NCBI RefSeq assembly: GCF_003008595.1
Contig: NZ_CP027669.1
Span: 1,116,001-1,180,000, forward strand
Length of the DNA stretch: 64,000 nt
DNA from: Simplicispira suum
Lineage (GTDB): Bacteria > Pseudomonadota > Gammaproteobacteria > Burkholderiales > Burkholderiaceae_C
Direction: 5' to 3'
The translations under genes and the position numbers were made by a program. Of this stretch, positions 36,024 to 48,383 are shown one piece after another (within the stretch, counting starts at the first letter, position 1; every line of letters starts with the position of its first letter). The notes under the pieces were generated by a model that saw only the letters and a list, made by a program, of their open reading frames with translations, was not told the DNA's origin and did no database searches.

Positions 36024-37100
36024 TCAGATTCCTCCAGCGCGGCGCGGCGCCATCAGCAAGGCTTCGTTTTCGCCAAAGACGTACACCTGCCCCGGCTGCA
36101 CATGCAAGTTCACCGGCGCGCCCAAGGCAAAGTAGTGCACACCCGTGACCTGGGCCACCAGGTTCCCCATGGGGGACGCTGCATGCACATAGGTGTCGGA
36201 GCCCGATATCTCGGCCAGCTCCACCGTCCCGTGCACGACGATGTCGCCCGGCTGCGGCTGCAAACGCAGCGAGCTGGCGCGAATACCCACCACAAAGCGC
36301 TGACCGGAACCCAGAGCCTGCCGCCCATCCAGCACCAGTTCGGTTCCTTCCAGCACCAAGCCAGACGCGCTGCGCTGCGCCGCAATCTGATTCATCGGCG
36401 GATCGCTAAAAGCACGCGCTACGGCCAAGTTGGCCGGCGAATGAAAAACCTCGGACGTCGGGCCGTATTGCAGCAGCCGCCCTTCATGGAGCACTGCGGT
36501 GTAGCCGCCCAGCAGCAGCGCTTCGGTGGGCTCGGTGGTGGCGTACACCACGGTCGAGTCGCCTGAGGCAAAGAGCTGCGTCAGTTCGTCGCGCAGCTCT
36601 TCGCGCAGCTTGTAGTCCAGGTTCACGAGCGGCTCATCGAGCAGCATCAAGGGCGCGCCCTTGGCCAGGGCACGCGCCAGCGCCACGCGCTGTTGCTGCC
36701 CCCCGGAGAGCTCGGCCGGCAGACGATCAAGAAACATCTCGATGTGCAAGCGCTCCGCCAGTTCGCGCACACGCTTGTCGATGTCTTTGTCGCCACGCAG
36801 CTTCAAGGGCGATGCAATGTTCTTCGCGACGCTCAGCGAGGGGTAGTTGATGAACTGCTGGTACACCATGGCGACATTGCGCTCGCGCACCGGCACGCCC
36901 GTCACATCCACCCCGTCAACCACTACACGCCCGGAGGTCGGCTCATCGAGGCCAGCCATGATGCGCATGAGGCTGGTTTTGCCGGCCTGCGTGGCGCCCA
37001 GCAACACCGTCACTGCGCCGCTGTGCAGCGTCAGATCCATAGGGTAGAGCCAAGTCTGGGCCCCCACCTTTTTACCAACCGCCTGCAAAGTCAGCTCCAT
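36024..37100 (-). CDS. glpS: Glycerol ABC transporter ATPase GlpS (no H-loop histidine)
   Basis: A 358-residue ATPase, first gene of the transport operon. Walker A is GATQAGKTS (Lys41), the signature LSGGQQQRVALARAL is perfect and Walker B is LMLLDEPLVNLD. The switch histidine is absent: TTEPTEAL stands where THDxxEAL is expected. The regulatory domain covers about 240-350. The start is set at MELTLQAVG because an upstream in-frame TTG would place 14 unsupported residues in the control region. It is divergent from glpR, and GlpR-type palindromes lie in the 149-base gap. Confidence 0.9.
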   Translation of the reverse strand: MELTLQAVGKKVGAQTWLYPMDLTLHSGAVTVLLGATQAGKTSLMRIMAGLDEPTSGRVVVDGVDVTGVPVRERNVAMVYQQFINYPSLSVAKNIASPLKLRGDKDIDKRVRELAERLHIEMFLDRLPAELSGGQQQRVALARALAKGAPLMLLDEPLVNLDYKLREELRDELTQLFASGDSTVVYATTEPTEALLLGGYTAVLHEGRLLQYGPTSEVFHSPANLAVARAFSDPPMNQIAAQRSASGLVLEGTELVLDGRQALGSGQRFVVGIRASSLRLQPQPGDIVVHGTVELAEISGSDTYVHAASPMGNLVAQVTGVHYFALGAPVNLHVQPGQVYVFGENEALLMAPRRAGGI

Positions 37101-37172
37101 GACTGCTCCAGCGCACGCGAGACGGCGCAAGTCCGCTTCCAAGGTGCTATCAACATTTTTCGCATACGTTCA

Positions 37173-37257
37173 TTTTTGTTCGTTTTTGTTCGTATTGAAC
37201 CAGTGTTTACCCCTAAACGATTCCTTTTTGTTCGATTTAAAGTGTTCGTGTGAACAC
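37173..37257. promoter_or_regulatory. Probable GlpR operators in the glpS-glpR control region
   Basis: The segment holds three TTTTTGTTCG direct repeats (37173-37182, 37183-37192, 37225-37234), a palindrome GTTC-5-GAAC (37188-37200), and a perfect palindrome GTGTTC-GTGT-GAACAC (37242-37257) that covers the GTG start codon of glpR. DeoR-family repressors, including GlpR of other bacteria, bind repeated TGTTCG-type half-sites. The layout would allow GlpR to repress glpS and itself. Confidence 0.65.
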
Positions 37258-38017
37258 CAACCCACGACAACTCCTCTTGCTCAAGGAAGTGCACGCGCGC
37301 CAATCCACCACCGTGGAACAGCTCGCTGATACCTTGGGGGTCACCCTGCAAACCGTGCGCCGCGACGTGCAGCGCCTGGCCGACGAGGGCCTGCTCGCGC
37401 GGTTTCATGGTGGGGTGCGTGTGCCCGGATCGACAGTCGAAAACATTGCGCACACGCAGCGCGAGACACTGAACGCAGCAGAGAAAACCCGCATTGCACG
37501 CCACGTGGCAAACCAGATTCCCGACCATTGCTCGCTGATTCTGAATATCGGGACCACCACCGAGGCCGTAGCACGCGCTTTGCTGCGGCACAAAGGACTG
37601 CGCATCATCACCAACAACCTCAATATCGCGACGACTCTGAGCAGCAATCCGGATTGCGAAGTCATCGTGGCCGGCGGCGTGGTGCGCCCACGCGACCGCG
37701 GCATCGTCGGCGAGACAGCCGTGGATTTCATGCGCCAGTTCAAGGTCGACATCGCCGTCATCGGCATTTCGGGCATTGAGGCCGATGGCTCGCTACGCGA
37801 CTTCGACTACCGCGAAGTAAAGGTAGCGCAAACCGTGATCGCGCAGTCGCGACAGGTCTGGTTAGCGGCCGATCACAGCAAGTTCAACCGCCCGGCGATG
37901 GTGCAGCTCGCCACGCTTGCGCAAATTGATCGCCTGTTCACCGATGCGCCGCCCCCCGAGCCATTTCCTGCACTGCTGCATGACGCGGGCGTTGTCTGCG
38001 ACATTGCGTCTGTCTGA
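37250..38017 (+). CDS. glpR: DeoR-family glycerol regulon repressor GlpR (GTG start)
   Basis: A 255-residue regulator. The N-terminal winged helix-turn-helix (about residues 5-58, with TLGVTLQTVRRDVQRLADEG) recognises DNA. The C-terminal DeoR sensor domain (about 75-230) has NIGTTTEAVARALL and VGETAVDFMRQFKVDIAVIG, the sugar-phosphate site. The known effector of GlpR is glycerol 3-phosphate. The GTG start lies inside a perfect palindrome, so self-repression is likely. It is divergent from the transport genes and 33 bases upstream of glpK, which is probably cotranscribed. Confidence 0.9.
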   Translation: MNTNPRQLLLLKEVHARQSTTVEQLADTLGVTLQTVRRDVQRLADEGLLARFHGGVRVPGSTVENIAHTQRETLNAAEKTRIARHVANQIPDHCSLILNIGTTTEAVARALLRHKGLRIITNNLNIATTLSSNPDCEVIVAGGVVRPRDRGIVGETAVDFMRQFKVDIAVIGISGIEADGSLRDFDYREVKVAQTVIAQSRQVWLAADHSKFNRPAMVQLATLAQIDRLFTDAPPPEPFPALLHDAGVVCDIASV

Positions 38018-38050
38018 TGCTTTTTTTCCCGAAACCGTTTTCCCCCTGCC

Positions 38051-39631
38051 ATGACCTACCTGCTTGCCCTCGACCAAGGCACCTCCAGCTCGCGCAGCAT
38101 CGTCTTTGATGCGCAAGGCCACATCGTGGCGCAAGCGCAGCGTGAGCTGACGCAGATTTATCCGCGTCCCGGCTGGGTGGAGCACGATGCCAAGGAAATC
38201 TGGCACACCCAGCTGGACACCGTCCGCGAAGCGCTGAACAAAGCTGGCATCGATGCGTCGCAGGTGCGCGCCCTGGGCATCACGAACCAGCGCGAGACCA
38301 CCGTGCTGTGGAACCGCAAAACGGGCGCACCGGTACACAATGCCATCGTCTGGCAGGACCGCCGCGCCGAACCCGCATGCGCCGCGCTGCGCGAGGGAGG
38401 ACATGCCGACACCATCGCAGACAAGACGGGCCTGTTGATCGACGCCTATTTTTCGGGCACCAAACTGCAATGGCTGCTTGACAACGTGCCCGGCGCGCGC
38501 GCCCAGGCCGAGCGCGGCGAACTGACCTTTGGCACAGTCGACAGCTGGCTGATCTGGCAGCTCACCGAAGGCACGGTCCACGTCACCGACGTCACCAACG
38601 CGTCGCGCACCATGCTGTTCAATGTGCACACCAACGCCTGGGACGAAGAACTGCTCGCGCTGCTGCGCATTCCCGCATCGCTCCTGCCCAAGGTTCAGCC
38701 GTCCAGCAGCCACTTCGGCGACGCCGCAGCCAGTTTGCTGGGCCACCGGGTGGCCATTGGCGGCGTGGCGGGCGACCAGCAAAGCGCCCTGTTCGGCCAA
38801 GCCTGCTTTGCGCCCGGCATGGCCAAGAACACCTACGGCACCGGCTGCTTCCTGCTGATGCATACCGGCAGCGCGTTCCGGCGCTCGGAAAACGGCCTGC
38901 TGACCACCAGCGCAGCGCAAATTGCCTCCCCGCTTGTCGTTTCGCGTACTGCGCAGCCCCCCGAGGGGGCCGTGGCCGGCTTGGGGCGGTCCGGCGCCGC
39001 GCAGACCACTGCAGCGCCACAGTTCGCCATGGAAGGCAGCGTCTTCGTCGGCGGCGCTGTCGTGCAATGGTTGCGCGACGGCCTGCGCGCCATCTCGGCC
39101 AGCAACGAGGTGCAATCCCTGGCCGAGAGTGTTCCCGACGCCGGCGGCGTGATGATGGTTCCCGCCTTCACCGGCCTGGGCGCGCCCTACTGGCAACCGG
39201 ACGCGCGCGGCACCATCACGGGACTCACGCGCGGCAGCACGCTGGCCCACATTGCGCGCGCCGCGCTAGAGAGCATCGCCTACCAAAGCGCCGCGCTGCT
39301 GCAGGCGATGGCACGCGACGCGGTGGCGGCCGGCAGCGTGCCGGTGACCGAGCTGCGCGTGGACGGCGGCGCCTGCGTGAACGATTTGCTGATGCAGTTC
39401 CAATCGGATCTGCTCGGCATTCCCGTGGTGCGCCCGGCGGTGGTGGAAACCACGGCGCTGGGGGCCGCCTACCTGGCCGGGCTCTCCAGTGGCGTCTACG
39501 CCAGCACCGACGAACTGTCACGGCTGTGGCGCGCGGAACGCCGCTTCGAGCCCACGCTGGCACCGGCGCGCGCCAGCGAGCTGATGCAGCGCTGGGAACA
39601 CGCCGTGCGCCAGGCAACGCTGGCTCCCTGA
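38051..39631 (+). CDS. glpK: Glycerol kinase with an in-frame repeat insertion
   Basis: A 526-residue FGGY kinase that phosphorylates glycerol to sn-glycerol 3-phosphate with ATP. Markers are [16 protein letters not shown] at the N terminus, [26 protein letters not shown], the ATP-site [12 protein letters not shown] and [20 protein letters not shown]. It is about 25 residues longer than usual. The extra segment (residues about 292-319) falls between [12 protein letters not shown] and [19 protein letters not shown] and is encoded by a copy of a second dispersed repeat. Whether the enzyme tolerates this loop is unknown, but the frame is open throughout. It completes the glycerol pathway with the importer and glpD. 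Confidence 0.93.
   Translation: MTYLLALDQGTSSSRSIVFDAQGHIVAQAQRELTQIYPRPGWVEHDAKEIWHTQLDTVREALNKAGIDASQVRALGITNQRETTVLWNRKTGAPVHNAIVWQDRRAEPACAALREGGHADTIADKTGLLIDAYFSGTKLQWLLDNVPGARAQAERGELTFGTVDSWLIWQLTEGTVHVTDVTNASRTMLFNVHTNAWDEELLALLRIPASLLPKVQPSSSHFGDAAASLLGHRVAIGGVAGDQQSALFGQACFAPGMAKNTYGTGCFLLMHTGSAFRRSENGLLTTSAAQIASPLVVSRTAQPPEGAVAGLGRSGAAQTTAAPQFAMEGSVFVGGAVVQWLRDGLRAISASNEVQSLAESVPDAGGVMMVPAFTGLGAPYWQPDARGTITGLTRGSTLAHIARAALESIAYQSAALLQAMARDAVAAGSVPVTELRVDGGACVNDLLMQFQSDLLGIPVVRPAVVETTALGAAYLAGLSSGVYASTDELSRLWRAERRFEPTLAPARASELMQRWEHAVRQATLAP
38924..39006 (+). repeat. Dispersed GC-rich repeat, family B (inside glpK)
   Basis: A GC-rich element recognisable by GCAGCCCCCCGAGGGGGCCG followed by TGGCCGGCTTGGGGCGGTCC and GGCGCCGCGCAG. 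The inverted CCCCC-GA-GGGGG forms a tight hairpin at 38957-38969. I recognise elements of this sequence as common intergenic repeats in comamonads; here it is the only copy and lies inside a coding region. Confidence 0.7.
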
Positions 39632-39692
39632 ATCTGTCTGGGTGGGCGACAATCTTGCTCCCGCTGATTGCGCCAACCCCTGCGATTCCACC

Positions 39693-40538
39693 ATGTCCGA
39701 TACAGCCGCCCCAGCACCCCCCACACCTGCGTCCACCGTTGCCTTCATCGGTGGCGGCAACATGGCCAGCGCGCTGATTGGTGGCCTGCTGGCGCAAGGC
39801 ATGGCACCCGCGCAGATCGAGGTTGTGGAGCCCTCGGAAGCAGCCCGCAGCGGCTTGTTGGCGCAGTTCGGCATCACCGCGCAGGCCCTGCCCGGCCCAG
39901 AGCTGCGCGCCGCCGATCTGGTCGTCTGGGCGGTGAAGCCCCAGGTGTTTCGCGAAGCGGCCTTGCAGGCAAGGCCGCTGACGAATGGCGCCTTGCACCT
40001 GAGCGTGGCTGCGGGCATCCGCAGCAGCAGCATTGCGCAGTGGCTGGGCACCGAGCGCGTGGTACGCGCCATGCCCAACACTCCTGCATTGATTGGCCGA
40101 GGCATGAGCGCGCTGTTTGCACGCAAAGCCGTCGATGCCCTGGAGCGCAAGCGTGTCGAGCAGCTCATGGCACCCACCGGCGAGACGCTGTGGATCCATG
40201 AAGAGCCCTTGCTTGACGCGGTGACTGCGCTGTCGGGCTCCGGACCCGCCTATGTCTTTTACTTCCTGGAAGCCATGACCCGCGCCGGCACCTCGATGGG
40301 CTTGAGCGAAACGCAGGCGCACCGCCTGGCGGTGGGCACCTTCGCCGGTGCAGCCGAGCTGGCACGCCAATCGGACGATGCGCCCGACGTGCTGCGCCAG
40401 CGCGTCACCTCCAAGGGCGGAACCACACACGCCGCCATCGAATCGATGGAGCATGCCGGCGTCGGTGATGCCCTGGTCCATGCCATCGAAGCAGCGCAGC
40501 AACGAGCGCGCGAGCTGGGCGACGAATTTGGCACCTGA
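39693..40538 (+). CDS. proC: Pyrroline-5-carboxylate reductase
   Basis: A 281-residue NAD(P)H-dependent enzyme for the last step of proline synthesis, reduction of 1-pyrroline-5-carboxylate. The Rossmann loop is FIGGGNMASALIGGLLAQG (residues 15-33). Other markers are VVRAMPNTPALIGRGMSALF and the C-terminal SGSGPAYVFYFLEAM with RVTSKGGTTHAAIESME. The ATG at 39693 gives a short alanine/proline lead; no good ribosome site is visible, and the upstream in-frame GTG region overlaps the end of glpK context without support. It converges with ubiA. Confidence 0.95.
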   Translation: MSDTAAPAPPTPASTVAFIGGGNMASALIGGLLAQGMAPAQIEVVEPSEAARSGLLAQFGITAQALPGPELRAADLVVWAVKPQVFREAALQARPLTNGALHLSVAAGIRSSSIAQWLGTERVVRAMPNTPALIGRGMSALFARKAVDALERKRVEQLMAPTGETLWIHEEPLLDAVTALSGSGPAYVFYFLEAMTRAGTSMGLSETQAHRLAVGTFAGAAELARQSDDAPDVLRQRVTSKGGTTHAAIESMEHAGVGDALVHAIEAAQQRARELGDEFGT

Positions 40539-40558
40539 GCCCCATCCAGGCTGCCAGT

Positions 40559-40622
40559 TTCAGGTATTTTTGGCCTCTAGCGCTTATTGCATAAGCGCAA
40601 GCAGCTATATTTTTAATAGCTA
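40559..40622 (-). repeat. Dispersed palindromic repeat, family A, copy 5
   Basis: In the minus orientation it reads TAGCTATTAAAAATATAGCT, GCTTGCGCTTATGCAATAAG and CGCTAGAGGCCAAAAATACC. It fills the gap between convergent proC and ubiA. The first three bases of the element are the TAG stop codon of ubiA (40620-40622). Its 8-base hairpin could also help end the proC transcript. Confidence 0.88.
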
Positions 40623-41489
40623 TTTGCGCAGCAGGAGATCGATGACAATGCCGGCAAACAGGGTCAGCCCGATCCAATGGTTGAGCCGAAAGGCGCGAAA
40701 ACACCCGTCCCGCGTGCGTCCACGGATCATCTGGGCGTGCCAAGCCACCTGGACCAGCACCAGTGCCAGCGCCGCGCCCAGCGGCACACCATAGCCCTGG
40801 CCGCCCAGCGCCAGCCCCCAGACAAGCACCAAGGCTAGGTAAAACCCCAGCACGGCGGCCACGTCGAATCGGCCCAGCGTGATCGCGGATGTCTTCATTC
40901 CAAGCTTCAGATCGTCATCGCGGTCCACCATGGCGTACTCGGTGTCGTACGCCAGCACCCAGCACCAGTTGCCGAGCAAAAGCCAGGCGGCCAGCACCGG
41001 CACCTCGTTCGTCACGGCAGCAAACGCCATGGGAATACCAAAACTGAAAGCCACGCCCAGCACCGCCTGGGGCATTGCCACATAGCGCTTGGCAAATGGA
41101 TAAATGAGGGTGATCGCCAACGCCGCCACCGACCAGGCAATGGTCAGCGCGTTGGTCAGCAGTACCAGGCCAAAGGCGGCAGCGGCCAGCACCGCAGCAA
41201 GGGCAAGCGCTTCGCGCACCGAGATGGCCCCCGTGGTCACCGGCCGCTGCGCAGTGCGTTTGACGTGGCGGTCAAACTCGCGATCGGCCACATCGTTGAC
41301 GCAGCAACCCGCGCTGCGCATCAAAATGGTGCCCAGGACAAACACCGAGAGCAGCCGCCCACCCGGAAAACCGCCTGCCGCGATCCACAAGGCGGAGAGC
41401 GTGGGCCACAGCAGCAGCAGCCAGCCGGCGGGCCGATTCCAGCGGATGAGATCAAGGTACAGAGCTAGGCGTGTGCGTACGGCGGACAT
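40620..41489 (-). CDS. ubiA: 4-hydroxybenzoate octaprenyltransferase
   Basis: A 289-residue integral membrane prenyltransferase that attaches the polyprenyl chain to 4-hydroxybenzoate in ubiquinone synthesis. The two aspartate-rich Mg2+-diphosphate motifs are visible: [20 protein letters not shown] (about 70-90) and [20 protein letters not shown] (about 192-211). Eight or nine hydrophobic helices follow the normal pattern. The ATG giving [11 protein letters not shown] is chosen because the family begins near here; longer in-frame starts lie in the control region of the divergent kinase. The stop codon is contributed by a family A repeat. Confidence 0.93.
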   Translation of the reverse strand: MSAVRTRLALYLDLIRWNRPAGWLLLLWPTLSALWIAAGGFPGGRLLSVFVLGTILMRSAGCCVNDVADREFDRHVKRTAQRPVTTGAISVREALALAAVLAAAAFGLVLLTNALTIAWSVAALAITLIYPFAKRYVAMPQAVLGVAFSFGIPMAFAAVTNEVPVLAAWLLLGNWCWVLAYDTEYAMVDRDDDLKLGMKTSAITLGRFDVAAVLGFYLALVLVWGLALGGQGYGVPLGAALALVLVQVAWHAQMIRGRTRDGCFRAFRLNHWIGLTLFAGIVIDLLLRK

Positions 41490-41647
41490 GGCGAGCAGAA
41501 AAATCAACAGCAACGCCGTAGGCGGGCAACGCCTGCGGCGCTGAGGAATGTAGCAGCCGGGCTCTGGCATGAACGCGGGTGGGCTTTTGACGACAATGGC
41601 CCTCTGCAAGACCGGCAGCGCCAAAAAACCAGGAACCTCCACCAACA

Positions 41648-45076
<3,429 letters not shown>

Positions 45077-45088
45077 GTGGATTGCTCC

Positions 45089-45600
45089 ATGCCCGCCCGC
45101 GAACTGGCCAAGACGGAGGACATTGCGCAGCGGCGGCTGATCGACGCCATCCACCTGCGCTACCACTGCGACTTCCGCTTGTGTCCCCCGGCATCGCGGC
45201 GCCGCCGCCTGAGCGCGGTGCTGACGCGATTCCAGTGCAAGGCCTTTCGCCGCCGCAGGACCGTGTGCAGCGCGAAACCGAAGTGTGCTCCGGCCTGCTT
45301 GACTACCTGACCCAGAAGGTGAGAGACACGTTCCGCGACCCTGGGTACTTTCGCGCGCGGCGCGAGCGCGTGCTGGCACATTTGCGCACCTACCCCTCGC
45401 TTAAAATATGGGTGGCGGGCTGCAGCACGGGCGAAGAGGTGTATTCACAAGCCGTTCTGCTGCAAGAAGCCGGGCGGCTTGAGCGCACCTTGATCTACGC
45501 TACCGACATCAACCTCAAGGCACTGCAGGCCGCTGGTGCTGGCGTGTTCGAGGACTTCGCTCTGCCGCAGCGCATCGATCGCAAGAAGTCATTGGCATGA
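45089..45600 (+). pseudogene. cheR: Broken CheR-type protein methyltransferase
   Basis: The start and end of a CheR gene are present but it cannot make a working enzyme. Residues 1-50 (ARELAKTEDIAQRRLIDAIH and LRYHCDFR) are in one frame. Near 45245-45260 a one-base loss shifts the rest into another frame, which continues QDRVQRETEVCSGLLDYLTQ, then FRDPGYFRARRERVLAHLRT and the SAM-binding IWVAGCSTGEEVYS. After LKALQAAGAGVF the text jumps to EDFALPQRIDRKKSLA, which looks like the extreme C terminus, so a central block of roughly 100 codons including the NVLIYF region is missing. The stop still overlaps the cheB start (ATGA). A sequencing error could explain the frameshift but not the deletion. 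Confidence 0.8.
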
Positions 45601-46190
45601 ATACTCCGCCCCCCGCCTTCCAAGCCATCGTGATTGGCGGTTCGGCCGGTGCCATTGATGCTTTGCTGACGATTCTTCCTGCTTTGCCGGCTACGCTGCG
45701 TGCCAGCGTCATCGTGGCCCTGCATGTCCAGCGCGACAAGCCCAGTCTGCTCGCACAGGTGTTTGGACCGCGCTGCGCACTGCCTGTGCACGAAGCGCAC
45801 GACAACCAGCCGCTGCAGCCAGGGACCATCGTGTTCGCACCGCCGGACTATCACCTGCTGCTCGAAGCCGGGCCACGACTAAGCCTTTCGGTAGGCGTAC
45901 CCCTGCATTTTTCGCGCCCGGCCATCGACGTTCTTTTTGAATCGGCCGCTGACCTGTTCGGCGAGCGCGTGATTGGAATTCTGCTTTCCGGCGCCAATAG
46001 CGATGGTGCACTGGGGCTGGCCGCGATTGAACAAGCCAAAGGCCTGTGCATGGTCCAGGCGCCGGACAGCGCGTCCTCGCCCACCATGCCACTGGCTGCG
46101 CTGGCACTGATTCCGCAGGTGCCCCATATTCTGAATCCGGCGGCGATCGCCGAAACCCTCAACAATCTGCACACACGGAGATTGCTTTGA
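45597..46190 (+). CDS. Stand-alone CheB-type protein-glutamate methylesterase domain
   Basis: A 197-residue protein that is only the CheB esterase domain, with no receiver. The catalytic triad is visible: Ser16 in IGGSAGAIDALL, His43 in IVALHVQRDK and Asp136 in LLSGANSDGALGL. Such proteins remove methyl groups from glutamates of receptor or sensor proteins. Its usual partner, the CheR methyltransferase just upstream, is broken, so methylation may come from elsewhere or the system may be decaying. The ATG overlaps the remnant's stop by four bases and its own stop overlaps the following TTG start, so the three are translationally linked. Confidence 0.88.
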   Translation: MNTPPPAFQAIVIGGSAGAIDALLTILPALPATLRASVIVALHVQRDKPSLLAQVFGPRCALPVHEAHDNQPLQPGTIVFAPPDYHLLLEAGPRLSLSVGVPLHFSRPAIDVLFESAADLFGERVIGILLSGANSDGALGLAAIEQAKGLCMVQAPDSASSPTMPLAALALIPQVPHILNPAAIAETLNNLHTRRLL

Positions 46191-47335
46191 AACAACCCTC
46201 GAGTCAGGACGCACCCCTCGCGGCCCCGATCAAGTGCCTGATCGTCGACGACATTGCCGAAAATCTCGTTGCCCTCGAAGCCTTGCTGCAACGGGACGAT
46301 CTGCTGATACTCCAGGCGCGCTCCGGCGCCCAAGCACTGGAGCTGCTGCTGGCACACGACGACATTGCACTCGCGCTGCTTGACGTGCAGATGCCCGAGA
46401 TGAACGGCTTTGAACTTGCCGAGATAATCCGAGGACGGGAACGCACGCGCCACATTCCCCTGATTTTTATTACTGCGGGCGCACACAACATCGACTGGCA
46501 GTTCAAGGGCTACGACGCCGGGGCCGTGGATTTTCTCTACAAGCCCGTTCATCCCCAGGTGCTGCTCAGCAAGGCCGAGGTGTTCTTCACGCTGCACCGA
46601 CAGAAGCGCGCACTGGTGCGCGAACTGGCTGAGCGCACAGAAGCACTGCACGTCAACGAAATGTTCATGGCCGTCCTGAGCCACGACCTGCGCACGCCGC
46701 TGACCTCGGTCACCTTGGCGTCGGGAGCGCTGGTGCGTGCCTGCACGGACGACAAAAGCAAAGCGCTGGCGGCTCGCATCCTGTCCAGCGCGCGGCGCAT
46801 GGACAGCATGATTGAAGACTTGCTGGACCTCACACGCATTCGCCACCATGGAGGGCTCCACCTGCATCCGAGCCCCCTCGATCTCGGAGAGCTGTGCGCA
46901 CGCGTTGTCCAGGAACTGCGAGACCACAGCACCCGCGAGGTGCAGCTAAGCAGCACAGGAAATCTTTCGGGTTCGTGGGACGAGGATCGCCTGACCCAGA
47001 TGCTGACCAACCTGATTGGCAATGCGCAGCAGCATGGCACAGCCGATCAACCTATAAGGCTGCATCTGGATGGCAATCAAATGAGCGCCGTGCGCATGGA
47101 AATCAGCAACGGCGGCTGCATTCCTGCCGAGCTGCTGCCGGTGCTTTTCAAACCGTTTCGCGGCAGCGAAAACAAAGGGGGGCGACGTGAGGGCCTGGGC
47201 CTGGGCTTGTATATCGTGCAGCAGATTGTCACCAGCCACGGCGGCAACATCGAAGTGCACAGCGAGGACGGGCACACTCGCTTTACCGTGACACTCCCAC
47301 GTCAAGCCCCGGATACTCGCCAGCTACCCGACTGA
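46187..47335 (+). CDS. Receiver-histidine kinase hybrid (TTG start)
   Basis: A 382-residue soluble protein: receiver domain (residues about 18-135, phospho-acceptor Asp66 in ALLDVQMPEMNGFE), coiled-coil link, HisKA (His166 in AVLSHDLRTPLTS) and an HATPase domain ending in GLGLGLYIVQQIV. The N-box is short (TNLIGNAQQHG) and the G1 box reads SNGG in place of DxGxG, a variation found in related proteins. TTG at 46187 is taken as the start because GGAG lies 6 bases upstream and the codon overlaps the cheB stop (TTGA). It would take phosphate from the large hybrid kinase or act as its own sensor kinase. It overlaps the convergent receiver gene by 12 bases. Confidence 0.88.
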   Translation: MKQPSSQDAPLAAPIKCLIVDDIAENLVALEALLQRDDLLILQARSGAQALELLLAHDDIALALLDVQMPEMNGFELAEIIRGRERTRHIPLIFITAGAHNIDWQFKGYDAGAVDFLYKPVHPQVLLSKAEVFFTLHRQKRALVRELAERTEALHVNEMFMAVLSHDLRTPLTSVTLASGALVRACTDDKSKALAARILSSARRMDSMIEDLLDLTRIRHHGGLHLHPSPLDLGELCARVVQELRDHSTREVQLSSTGNLSGSWDEDRLTQMLTNLIGNAQQHGTADQPIRLHLDGNQMSAVRMEISNGGCIPAELLPVLFKPFRGSENKGGRREGLGLGLYIVQQIVTSHGGNIEVHSEDGHTRFTVTLPRQAPDTRQLPD

Positions 47336-47701
47336 ATTGCGGCCGGAGGCGAGCGCAAGCTCCACCTCTTGCAGCAAGGCGTCGAGCTGCTCCACTTCAA
47401 ACGGCTTGAGCAACGTGCGCACATTCGGCCCCCAAGCCTGCGCGTGCGTGCCCAGCTCGTAACCGGAGCACAGCACCACCCAGCGTGCGGGATTCTTGGC
47501 CAATAGCTGGTGTGCAAATTCGGTTCCCGACAGTCCGGGCAGGCTCACGTCGGTCACGACCATATCGAAGGGATCCTTCGAGTCCTGCGCCAAACCCTGC
47601 TCTGCACTCTCGCAAAGCACCACCGAGCGCCCCTCGCCTTCCATCAGCATGCCAATGGTTTCGCGCAGCTCCTCGTGGTCTTCAACGTACAGAATTCGCA
47701 T
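47324..47701 (-). CDS. Single-domain response regulator
   Basis: A 125-residue receiver domain with no output domain. The acidic pair is YVEDHEE (residues 6-11), the phospho-acceptor is Asp51 in VVTDVSLPGLSG, and Lys99 or so in TLLKPFEVEQ is the conserved lysine. Such proteins act as phosphate shuttles or bind targets directly, as CheY does. It is encoded opposite to the kinase block and overlaps its last gene by 12 bases tail to tail. It is the most likely phosphorelay partner of that block, by position only. Confidence 0.88.
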   Translation of the reverse strand: MRILYVEDHEELRETIGMLMEGEGRSVVLCESAEQGLAQDSKDPFDMVVTDVSLPGLSGTEFAHQLLAKNPARWVVLCSGYELGTHAQAWGPNVRTLLKPFEVEQLDALLQEVELALASGRNSVG

Positions 47702-47814
47702 GCAATGCCGGCCCGGACGCCCGAGAGTGGTTAATTCATGATCATCTCAAGGGCAACGCCCTGGGATCTGTAGGACGAACCCCTGAGACGCAGGGACCGT
47801 GCTTAGGAGGTTTC

Positions 47815-48324
47815 TTACTCCTCGAGCATCGAGCGCAGCATCCAGGCGGTCTGCTCGTGCACCGTCAGGCGCTGGGTCAACAGATCGGCCGTGGGTTCGT
47901 CGCCCGCCTTGTCGGCAATGGGGAACAGCTCGCGCGCCGTGCGGGCCACAGCCTCGTGGCCGGTGACCAGCACGCGCACCATGTCCAACGCCCGAGGCGG
48001 CGTGGCAGGAGCGTCCGGCAGGCTGGTGAGCTTGCCAAACTGCGCGTACGAGCCCGGTGCCGTGTGGCCCAGCGAGCGCACGCGCTCGGCAATCGGATCG
48101 ACCGCATTCCACAGCTCGGTGTACTGCCCCATGAACATCAGGTGCAAGGTGTTGAACATCGGACCCGTGACGTTCCAGTGGAAATTGTGCGTCGTAAGGT
48201 AAAGCGTGTAGGTGTCGGCCAACAGGTGCGAGAGCCCTTTGGCGATGGCGGCGCGGTCTTTCTCCGAGATGCCGATGTTGATGCGGGGTGCCCCGGCAGC
48301 AAGAGAAGCAGGCTTTTTGGCCAT
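47815..48324 (-). CDS. dps: Dps family DNA-protecting ferritin-like protein
   Basis: A 169-residue four-helix protein that forms a dodecamer, oxidises Fe(II) with peroxide and stores iron, and can coat DNA in stationary phase. The ferroxidase ligands, shared between subunits, are in [20 protein letters not shown] (first His) and [15 protein letters not shown] (Asp and Glu). The Asp that follows the second His in some relatives is replaced by Met here. The lysine-rich MAKKPAS start may contact DNA. It lies 59 bases downstream of oxyR on the same strand, fitting regulation by peroxide stress. Confidence 0.93.
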   Translation of the reverse strand: MAKKPASLAAGAPRINIGISEKDRAAIAKGLSHLLADTYTLYLTTHNFHWNVTGPMFNTLHLMFMGQYTELWNAVDPIAERVRSLGHTAPGSYAQFGKLTSLPDAPATPPRALDMVRVLVTGHEAVARTARELFPIADKAGDEPTADLLTQRLTVHEQTAWMLRSMLEE

Positions 48325-48383
48325 GGAACATTCCTTTCAAGTGAAAAAGCGAGATGGAGTTTCGCTTTCACTATAGGCCGGGT

